A stretch of DNA of 64,000 bases, taken from positions 1 through 64,000 of the forward strand of contig JAUHVR010000023.1 in the NCBI GenBank assembly GCA_030424865.1. The letters are read 5' to 3'. The DNA is from Alphaproteobacteria bacterium. Its GTDB lineage: Bacteria; Pseudomonadota; Alphaproteobacteria; Rhodobacterales; Rhodobacteraceae. A program made the translations under genes and the position numbers. The first letter of the stretch is position 1. Every line of letters begins with the position of its first letter. Of the stretch, positions 47,637-54,770 are shown piece after piece. The notes beneath the pieces are model-generated. The model saw only the letters and a list, made by a program, of their open reading frames with translations, was not told the DNA's origin and made no database searches.

Positions 47637-48545
47637 ATGCCCCTAGCGATGAACCGCGATGTCTTTATCACCTGCGCCGTGACCGGATCGGGCGGAACGC
47701 AGGACCGCAGCCCGCATGTGCCGCGCAGCCCGCAGCAGATCGCCGACAGCGCCATCGAGGCGGCCAAGGCGGGCGCCGCGATTGTGCATTGCCATGTGCG
47801 CGATCCCGAAACGGGCGCGCCCTCGCGCCGTCTGGACCTCTATCGCGAAGTGACCGACCGCATCCGCGCGGCGGATGTCGACGTGGTGCTGAACCTGACA
47901 GCCGGCATGGGGGGCGATATCGTCTTTGGCGGCGTCGAAAGCCCTCTGCCCACGGTCGCGGGCACCGATATGGTCGGCGCGACCGAGCGCATGGCCCATA
48001 TCGCGGATTGCCTGCCCGAAATCTGCACGCTCGATTGCGGCACGATGAACTTTGCCGAGGCCGACTACGTGATGACCAACACCCCTGGCATGTTGCGTGC
48101 CATGGGGCAGATGATGACCGACCTTGGCGTCAAGCCCGAGATCGAGGCCTTTGATACCGGTCACCTGTGGTTTGCCAAGCAGCTGGTCAGCGAAGGTGTG
48201 CTGGAGGACCCCGCGCTGGTGCAGCTTTGCATGGGTGTGCCCTGGGGCGCGCCGGACGATCTGAACACCTTTATGGCGATGGTGAACAACGTGCCCGACC
48301 ACTGGACCTTCAGCGCCTTTTCGCTGGGGCGGAACCAGATGGCCTATGCCGCCGCTGCCGTTCTCGCGGGCGGCAACGTGCGCGTGGGGTTGGAAGACAA
48401 CCTGTGGCTCGAAAAAGGCGTGCTGGCGACCAATGCGCAGCTTGTGGAACGCGCTGTCGGCGTGGTCGAGGGCATGGGCGCGCGGATCATCGGCCCGGCC
48501 GAGGTGCGCGAAAAGCTGGGCCTGACCAAGCGCGCGCCAGTCTGA
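47637..48545 (+). CDS. BKACE (DUF849) 3-dehydrocarnitine cleavage enzyme
   Basis: The 302-residue TIM-barrel enzyme has the BKACE zinc-site motif IVHCHVRDP (His51, His53) and LNLTAGMGG and FAEADYVMTNTPG blocks. BKACE enzymes react a beta-keto acid with acetyl-CoA; the carnitine type turns 3-dehydrocarnitine into betainyl-CoA and acetoacetate. The neighbouring fused carnitine dehydrogenase fixes this substrate choice. CGGAGGA lies before the start, and the stop overlaps the next start by one base (TGATG). Confidence 0.9.
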   Translation: MPLAMNRDVFITCAVTGSGGTQDRSPHVPRSPQQIADSAIEAAKAGAAIVHCHVRDPETGAPSRRLDLYREVTDRIRAADVDVVLNLTAGMGGDIVFGGVESPLPTVAGTDMVGATERMAHIADCLPEICTLDCGTMNFAEADYVMTNTPGMLRAMGQMMTDLGVKPEIEAFDTGHLWFAKQLVSEGVLEDPALVQLCMGVPWGAPDDLNTFMAMVNNVPDHWTFSAFSLGRNQMAYAAAAVLAGGNVRVGLEDNLWLEKGVLATNAQLVERAVGVVEGMGARIIGPAEVREKLGLTKRAPV

Positions 48546-49309
48546 TGGCGCCCCGGGTTCTGATCACGGGCGGGGCCGCTGGCATCGGTCGTGCGATCGC
48601 CGAGCGGTTCGCCGAAGACGGCGCGCAACTTGCGATCTGTGATGCCGATCCCGCGGCCGTTGCGGCGTTTCAGGCGGATTTTTCGGACGCGCTGGCCGTG
48701 GTGGCCGATGTCACAGATGAGGCGCAGATGGGCGCGTTTCTGGCGCAGGTCGAAACGACCTGGGATGGCGTTGACGTGGTCTGTGCTAATGCGGGCACCG
48801 GCGGTCCTGCCGGGGCCATCGAAACGCTCGACTATCAGGCCTGGCAGGACTGTGTCGCCACCAGCGTTCACGGCGCCTTTCTGACCTGTCGCTGGGCGGC
48901 GCGGGTGATGAAGGGGCAGGGCGCGGGGCTGATCACGTTGACATCTTCTACGGCGGGGCTCTTCGGCTATCCGATGCGTGCGCCCTATGCGGCGGCCAAA
49001 TGGGCCATCGTGGGTCTGATGAAGACCCTCGCGATGGAGCTTGGCCCCCACGGCATCCGCGTGAACGCCATCTGCCCCGGCGCGGTCGAGGGCCCGCGTA
49101 TGGACCGCGTGGTCGCCAAAGAGGCGGCTGCACACGGTCTAAGCGAGGCCCAAGTGCGCGACCTTTACGTGCGCGGCGTCTCATTGCGGACCTGGGTCAC
49201 CGCTCAGGACGTTGCAAACAGCATTCATTTCCTGGCCTCACCCTCGGGCCGCAAAATCTCGGGCCAGTCCCTGGCCATCGACGGACATACGGAGACCCTG
49301 GCCCCATGA
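48545..49309 (+). CDS. SDR-family dehydrogenase in the carnitine operon
   Basis: The 254-residue classical SDR shows TGGAAGIG (residues 8-15), CANAGTGG in place of NNAG, the catalytic Ser in TLTSSTAGLFG and YAAAKWA. The C-terminus (SGRKISGQSLAIDGHTETL) resembles 3-oxoacyl reductase-type SDRs. A role on a hydroxy-acid intermediate such as 3-hydroxybutyrate, or the D-isomer of carnitine, is possible but unproven. Its stop overlaps the next start as ATGA. Confidence 0.85.
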   Translation: MAPRVLITGGAAGIGRAIAERFAEDGAQLAICDADPAAVAAFQADFSDALAVVADVTDEAQMGAFLAQVETTWDGVDVVCANAGTGGPAGAIETLDYQAWQDCVATSVHGAFLTCRWAARVMKGQGAGLITLTSSTAGLFGYPMRAPYAAAKWAIVGLMKTLAMELGPHGIRVNAICPGAVEGPRMDRVVAKEAAAHGLSEAQVRDLYVRGVSLRTWVTAQDVANSIHFLASPSGRKISGQSLAIDGHTETLAP

Positions 49310-50712
49310 CCAGATCAGCAGCAATTATCGGCGGTGGCGTTATCGGCGGCGGTTGGGCTGCGCGCTTTGCCCTGATGGGGTGGAACGTGCGGATTTTCGA
49401 TCCCGATCCGCAGGCGGAGCGCAAATTGGGCGAGGTCATGGCCAACGCCCGCCGCAGCCTGCCGATGCTTTACGACCGCGACATGCCTGCAGAGGGTACG
49501 ATCACCTTTCACAACACGATTGCCGAGGTGGTCGAGGGTGTCGCCTGGGTGCAGGAAAGCGTGCCAGAACGGCTTGAGGTCAAACACAAGGTCTTTGCCG
49601 AGATCCAGGCGCATCTGGACCCCGAGGCGGTGATCGGTTCGTCCACCTCGGGCTTCAAACCTTCGGAATTGCAGGCAGGTGCCAAGGATCCGACGCAGAT
49701 CGTTGTGACACACCCGTTCAACCCGGTCTATCTGTTGCCGCTGGTGGAACTGGTCCCCGGCGACACCCATGATCCGCGCGCGGTGGACTGGGCGCGCGAG
49801 GTCATGACCGAGATTGGCATGTACCCCCTGCAAGTCCGGGCCGAGATCGACGCCCATATCGCCGACCGCTTCCTTGAAGCCGTCTGGCGCGAGGCGCTTT
49901 GGTTGGTCAAGGACGGCATCGCCACGACCGAGGAAATCGACAACGCCATCCGCTATGGATTTGGCCTGCGGTGGGCGCAGATGGGCCTGTTTGAGACCTA
50001 CCGCGTGGCGGGCGGCGAGGCGGGCATGAAGCACTTCATGGCGCAATTTGGCCCGGCGCTGGAATGGCCCTGGACCAAGCTGATGGATGTGCCCGAGTTC
50101 AACGATGAACTTGTGGACCTGATCGCGGGTCAATCGGATGACCAATCCGGCCATCTAACCATTCGCGAGCTTGAACGACTGCGGGACGACAACCTTGTCG
50201 CCATGATGCGCGCGTTGAAACAACAGGACGCGGCGGCGGGTGCGCTGCTGAACGCGCACCAGCGCGGGATGCGTCAGCCGCTGGGTGATGCTGTGCCGCT
50301 GGTGACCGTCCGCCGGACCGTGCCGGTCGATTGGACCGATTACAATGGGCACATGAACGAGAGCCGATATGGGCAGGTCTTTTCGGACGCGGCGGATGCG
50401 CTGATGATACACGTGGGGTGTGACGAAACCTATATTGCCAATGGAAACAGCTACTTCACAGCCGAAACGCATGTGAAGTACCTGGCCGAAACCCACGCCG
50501 GAGACGCGTTTGACGTGGCCTCTCGTGTGCTGATCGGCGAAGGCAAGAAGCTGAAAGCCTATCACGAGATGCGCACACCTGCGGGCGAAATCATCGCCAC
50601 CTGCGAGCAGTTCATGCTGCACGTGAACCTGACCACCCGCAAATCCTGCCCGCCACTGCCCGAGGTTCTGGCCCGGGTCGAAGCCTTGGCCGCCGCACAC
50701 AAGGACGCCTGA
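49306..50712 (+). CDS. Fused L-carnitine dehydrogenase / thioesterase
   Basis: The 468-residue protein is a fusion. Residues 1-315 are a 3-hydroxyacyl-CoA-dehydrogenase-like carnitine dehydrogenase (IIGGGVIGGGWAARFALMG NAD site; ESVPERLEVK; SSTSGFKPSELQ; THPFNPVYLLPLVELVPG). Residues from about 330 to the end form a hot-dog thioesterase (VDWTDYNGHMNESRYGQVF). In Sinorhizobium the same fusion was reported to hydrolyse betainyl-CoA made by BKACE. Adjacency to the BKACE gene supports that role. The next start is one base after its stop. Confidence 0.92.
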   Translation: MTRSAAIIGGGVIGGGWAARFALMGWNVRIFDPDPQAERKLGEVMANARRSLPMLYDRDMPAEGTITFHNTIAEVVEGVAWVQESVPERLEVKHKVFAEIQAHLDPEAVIGSSTSGFKPSELQAGAKDPTQIVVTHPFNPVYLLPLVELVPGDTHDPRAVDWAREVMTEIGMYPLQVRAEIDAHIADRFLEAVWREALWLVKDGIATTEEIDNAIRYGFGLRWAQMGLFETYRVAGGEAGMKHFMAQFGPALEWPWTKLMDVPEFNDELVDLIAGQSDDQSGHLTIRELERLRDDNLVAMMRALKQQDAAAGALLNAHQRGMRQPLGDAVPLVTVRRTVPVDWTDYNGHMNESRYGQVFSDAADALMIHVGCDETYIANGNSYFTAETHVKYLAETHAGDAFDVASRVLIGEGKKLKAYHEMRTPAGEIIATCEQFMLHVNLTTRKSCPPLPEVLARVEALAAAHKDA

Positions 50713-50713
50713 T

Positions 50714-51874
50714 ATGCACTTCGGATTGACCGACGAACAAGAGATGATCGTTTCGACCGTGCGCAGCTTTGTCGAGAACGAGATCTACCCGCACGAAGCC
50801 ATGGTCGAACGCACCGGGCAGGTGCCGCATGAGCTGGGCGAAGAGATCAAGCAAAAGGTCATCGACCTGGGGTTCTATGCCTGCAACTTCCCCGAAGAGG
50901 TGGGCGGCCCGGGATTGAGCCATCTGGAGTTCACGCTGGTCGAACGGGAACTCGGCCGTGGCTCGATGGCGCTGACGCATTTCTTTGGCCGCCCCCAGAA
51001 CATCCTGATGGCCTGCAATGACGAGCAGCGCGAGCGTTACCTGCTGCCCGCTGTTCGCGGCGAACGGATGGACGCGCTGGCGATGACCGAACCGGATGCG
51101 GGATCGGACGTACGGGGTATGAAATGCCAGGCGGTGCGGGATGACGGCGATTGGGTCATCAACGGGTCCAAACACTTCATCTCGGGCGCAGAACACGCTG
51201 ATTTCTTTATCGTTTTCATCGCCACAGGGGTCGATGACACGCCCAAGGGCCCAAAGAAGCGGATCACAACGTTTCTTGTTGACCGGGGCACGCCGGGGTT
51301 CGAAGTGCGGGAGGGCTATAACTCGGTCAGCCACAAGGGCTACAAGAACTACATCCTCTATTTCGACAACTGCCGCCTGCCGGATGCGCAGGTGCTGGGC
51401 GAAGTGGACGGCGGCTTTGACGTGATGAACGAGTGGCTTTACGCCACGCGTCTGACCGTCGCTGCCTTTTCCGTGGGCCGCGCAAGGCGGTGTTTTGACT
51501 ACGCTTTGAATTACTCGGCCGAACGTAAGCAGTTTGGCCAACCCATCGGCAAGTTTCAGGGCGTGGGCTTTCAGATCGCCGACATGATCACCGAGATTGA
51601 CGCCGCCGATTGGCTGACCCTCGCTGCGGCCTGGCGGCTGGATCAGGGGCTGCCCTCGAACCGCGAGATCGCGAGCGCCAAGCTTTATGCCTCGGAAACG
51701 CTGGCGCGGGTCACGGACACCACGCTGCAGATCTATGGCGGCATGGGGTTGATGGATGACTTCCCGATCGAACGCTTCTGGCGTGACGCGCGGGTCGAAC
51801 GAATCTGGGACGGCACCAGCGAGATCCAGCGCCACATCATCAGCCGCGACCTGCTGCGTCCGCTCGGGGCCTGA
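50714..51874 (+). CDS. Acyl-CoA dehydrogenase, probable gamma-butyrobetainyl-CoA dehydrogenase
   Basis: The 386-residue flavoprotein has the ACAD signatures AMTEPDAGSDVRGM (about 117-130) and ERKQFGQPIGKFQ, and a C-terminal ERIWDGTSEIQRH. At the usual catalytic Glu position (medium-chain type, E-G-T) there is Asp. By position between the carnitine dehydrogenase and CaiD-type genes it should desaturate gamma-butyrobetainyl-CoA to crotonobetainyl-CoA. Electrons would pass to ETF, whose genes are not nearby. Confidence 0.85.
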   Translation: MHFGLTDEQEMIVSTVRSFVENEIYPHEAMVERTGQVPHELGEEIKQKVIDLGFYACNFPEEVGGPGLSHLEFTLVERELGRGSMALTHFFGRPQNILMACNDEQRERYLLPAVRGERMDALAMTEPDAGSDVRGMKCQAVRDDGDWVINGSKHFISGAEHADFFIVFIATGVDDTPKGPKKRITTFLVDRGTPGFEVREGYNSVSHKGYKNYILYFDNCRLPDAQVLGEVDGGFDVMNEWLYATRLTVAAFSVGRARRCFDYALNYSAERKQFGQPIGKFQGVGFQIADMITEIDAADWLTLAAAWRLDQGLPSNREIASAKLYASETLARVTDTTLQIYGGMGLMDDFPIERFWRDARVERIWDGTSEIQRHIISRDLLRPLGA

Positions 51875-51876
51875 AA

Positions 51877-53913
51877 GTGGCGCGTCTGGATCGGCTTTTG
51901 CGCCCGCGCAGCATTGCCGTTGTCGGCGGCGGCGCATGGTGCGCGAACGTTGTGACGCAATGTCGGAAGATGGGCTTTGACGGCGCGCTGTGGCCCGTTC
52001 ATCCCAAGCGGCCCGAGATCGCGGGGGTGCCAGCGTTTGCCCGGCTGTCCGACTTGCCGGGGGCGCCGGATGCAGCCTTTGTGGGCGTCAACCGAGAGGC
52101 AACTCTGGATGTTGTCCAAGAGCTGTCACAGGCCGGAGCCGGCGGTGCGGTCTGTTTTGCCTCGGGCTTTGCTGAGGCCGAAGCCGAATTGGCGGGCAGT
52201 GCGGGGCTTCAGATTAGACTGTTGCAGGCGGCCGGCCAGATGCCGATCCTTGGTCCCAATTGCTATGGGGTGATCAACTACCTTGATGGTGCCTTGCTGT
52301 GGCCCGATCAGCATGGCGGCACGCGCTGCGAGACGGGCGTCGCGATCCTGACGCAAAGCTCGAACATCGCGATCAACCTGACGATGCAGGCGCGGGGGCT
52401 GCCGGTGGCCTATGTGGTGACCGTGGGCAACCAGGCCCAGACCGGAATGGCCGAAATCGCGCAGCACTTGCTGTCGGACGACCGCGTGACCGCGATCGGC
52501 CTGCATATCGAGGGGTTTCGGAACATTCGAGAGTTCGAGGCCCTGTCCGAAACAGCCCGCAAGGTCGGCAAAAAAATCGTGGCGCTCAAGGTTGGGAAAT
52601 CCGAGCAGGCGCAATTGGCGACCGTATCGCACACGGCATCGGTTGCGGGATCAGACGCAGGGGCACAGGCCCTGATGACACGCCTTGGCTTTTTGCCGGT
52701 GGACAGCCTGCCGGTGTTTCTCGAAACCCTGAAACTGGTGCACGTCGTTGGTGAACTGCCGGTGGCGACAATGTCGGCGCTGTCATGCTCTGGCGGTGAG
52801 GCGAGCTTGATCGCAGATGCGGCACAGGCAACAGGCGTGAGCTTTCCGCCCCTGACCGGGGCCCAGTCCCGCAGGTTGCGTCAGGCACTGGGCCCCAAGG
52901 TGGCACTCGCCAACCCGTTGGATTATCACACCTATATATGGAACGACGTGCCTGCGATGGCAGAGGTTTTTGCGTCGATGATGGTGCCAGAGGTTGGGTT
53001 GACCGCAGTGATCGTTGACCTTCCGCGCGCGGATCGTTGCGATCCGGCGGATTGGCAATCGGTGATCGAGGCGGCCGCTCAGGCGACCACCTCGACGGGT
53101 CGACCTATCGCCCTTGTGGCGACACTGCCCGAGGCGATGCCAGAGGCCGTGGCCCGGGACCTGATGTCACGTGGTATCGTGCCCCTGTGCGGGGTGGACG
53201 ACGCCCTGGCGGCTGTCGATGCTGCGTCCCGTGTCTCTGGCTCGGCGGACCCGGTTTTGCTGCAGGACGCGGTTCCGAACTCCGTTCGCCTAGTGCCAGA
53301 AGCCGAGGCCAAGCAGGCGCTTGCCGCCTATGGATTGCGCATTCCCCGCCTGCACCGCGCGGGCTCTGCCGCGGAGGCGGCCGAGGCCGCGCAGGACATC
53401 GGGTTTCCCGTCGTGCTGAAGGGCGAAGGGCTTGCGCACAAGACCGAAGCGGGCGCTGTCGCCTTGAACCTGACGACCACCGACCAGGTTGCCGACCGGG
53501 CCGCGCAGATGGCCACGGCCTCTTTTCTGGTCGAGGAAATGGTGGGGCAGGGGGTTGCCGAACTGCTGGTCGGCGTGGTCGCGGATCCGGCGCATGGGTT
53601 TGTCCTGACGCTGGCCGCTGGCGGGGTGCTGACCGAACTTTTGGGGGATCGCCAGAACCTGTTGTTGCCGGTCAGCGAGACCGACCTCAGTCGAGCGATT
53701 TCCGGGCTGACACTGGCCAAGGTGCTTGACGGTTACCGCGGTGCCCCTGCCGCCGATCGCCCGGCACTCAAGCGCGCCATACGGGCCATCGAGGCCTTTG
53801 TGATCGACAATGCCGACACGGTCGCCGAGGTTGAAGTCAACCCGCTGATCTGCACACCATCTGATGCCATCGCCGTCGATGCGCTGATCCGGAAAGGAAC
53901 CCGAGATGACTGA
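51877..53913 (+). CDS. ADP-forming acyl-CoA ligase, probable gamma-butyrobetaine/crotonobetaine-CoA ligase
   Basis: The 678-residue protein is a single-chain ADP-forming acyl-CoA synthetase: CoA-binding domain (about 5-125), succinyl-CoA-synthetase-like ligase domains (about 140-430) and ATP-grasp (about 460-675, PVVLKGEGLAHKTEAGAVALNL). E. coli CaiC uses an AMP-forming type instead, so this is a different ligase in the same pathway position. It starts at GTG two bases after the ACAD stop and overlaps caiD by eight bases. Confidence 0.85.
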   Translation: MARLDRLLRPRSIAVVGGGAWCANVVTQCRKMGFDGALWPVHPKRPEIAGVPAFARLSDLPGAPDAAFVGVNREATLDVVQELSQAGAGGAVCFASGFAEAEAELAGSAGLQIRLLQAAGQMPILGPNCYGVINYLDGALLWPDQHGGTRCETGVAILTQSSNIAINLTMQARGLPVAYVVTVGNQAQTGMAEIAQHLLSDDRVTAIGLHIEGFRNIREFEALSETARKVGKKIVALKVGKSEQAQLATVSHTASVAGSDAGAQALMTRLGFLPVDSLPVFLETLKLVHVVGELPVATMSALSCSGGEASLIADAAQATGVSFPPLTGAQSRRLRQALGPKVALANPLDYHTYIWNDVPAMAEVFASMMVPEVGLTAVIVDLPRADRCDPADWQSVIEAAAQATTSTGRPIALVATLPEAMPEAVARDLMSRGIVPLCGVDDALAAVDAASRVSGSADPVLLQDAVPNSVRLVPEAEAKQALAAYGLRIPRLHRAGSAAEAAEAAQDIGFPVVLKGEGLAHKTEAGAVALNLTTTDQVADRAAQMATASFLVEEMVGQGVAELLVGVVADPAHGFVLTLAAGGVLTELLGDRQNLLLPVSETDLSRAISGLTLAKVLDGYRGAPAADRPALKRAIRAIEAFVIDNADTVAEVEVNPLICTPSDAIAVDALIRKGTRDD

Positions 53914-54691
53914 GACACCTGTTCGTACGGAACGGCGGGGCCACGTTCTGGAAGTGACGCTGGACCGCCCCAAGGCCAATGCCATCGACCTTGCGACCAG
54001 CCGGGTGATGGGTGAGGTGTTCACCGCGTTCCGCGACGACCCCGAGCTTCGGGTGGCCATCGTGACAGGGGCGGGCGACAAGTTCTTTTGCCCGGGATGG
54101 GATCTGAAAGCTGCCGCTGACGGGGATGCGGTTGACGGGGACTACGGCTTGGGGGGCTTCGGCGGTCTGCAGGAATTGCGGGGGCTGAACAAACCGGTGA
54201 TCGCGGCGGTCAACGGGATTGCCTGCGGCGGCGGGCTGGAGCTTGCCTTGTCTGCGGATATTATCCTGGCCGCGGATCACGCGACCTTTGCCCTGCCCGA
54301 GATCCGGTCGGGGACGGTGGCGGATGCGGCCTCGATCAAACTACCCAAGCGCATTCCCTATCACATCGCGATGGAGATGCTGCTGACCGGACGATGGTTC
54401 GACGTGGACGAGGCCGCGCGTTGGGGGTTGATCAACCAGATCCACCCGGCAGCCGAGCTGATGGCCAAGGCGCGCGAGATGGCCGATTTGTTGGCCTCGG
54501 GACCGCCGCTGGTCTATGCGGCGATCAAGGAGATCGTGCGCGAGGCCGAGGACATGAAGTTCAACGACGCCTTGAACCGGATCACCAAGAGCCAGTTTGC
54601 CACGGTCGAAACGCTCTATCGGTCCGAGGATCAACTGGAAGGGGCCCGCGCCTTTGCTGAAAAGCGCGACCCGGTCTGGCGGGGCAAGTAA
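53906..54691 (+). CDS. Crotonobetainyl-CoA hydratase (CaiD homologue)
   Basis: The 261-residue crotonase closely follows E. coli CaiD: LEVTLDRPKANAIDLATS, KFFCPGWDLKAAADGDA, and the C-terminal ARAFAEKRDPVWRGK. The two catalytic Glu residues are kept in GGGLELALS and ALPEIRSG. CaiD hydrates crotonobetainyl-CoA to L-carnitinyl-CoA. In this operon it links the butyrobetaine branch to carnitine dehydrogenase; it is usually known from anaerobic carnitine reduction. It is the last gene of the operon. Confidence 0.9.
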   Translation: MTETPVRTERRGHVLEVTLDRPKANAIDLATSRVMGEVFTAFRDDPELRVAIVTGAGDKFFCPGWDLKAAADGDAVDGDYGLGGFGGLQELRGLNKPVIAAVNGIACGGGLELALSADIILAADHATFALPEIRSGTVADAASIKLPKRIPYHIAMEMLLTGRWFDVDEAARWGLINQIHPAAELMAKAREMADLLASGPPLVYAAIKEIVREAEDMKFNDALNRITKSQFATVETLYRSEDQLEGARAFAEKRDPVWRGK

Positions 54692-54706
54692 CGCAGCCGC
54701 CGGGGA

Positions 54707-54752
54707 AAAATTCCTTCGAGGAATTTTGTCCGGATTTTTTGAAAAAATCCGG
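54707..54752. terminator. Two perfect hairpins in tandem ending convergent operons
   Basis: AAAATTCCT-TCG-AGGAATTTT (54707-54727) and CCGGATTTTTT-G-AAAAAATCCGG (54730-54752) are perfect inverted repeats three bases apart. Each has T-runs in both directions, so the pair can end transcripts from the carnitine operon (plus) and the flavoprotein gene (minus). Confidence 0.75.
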
Positions 54753-54770
54753 TCCTGGCGGATCCCTCGA

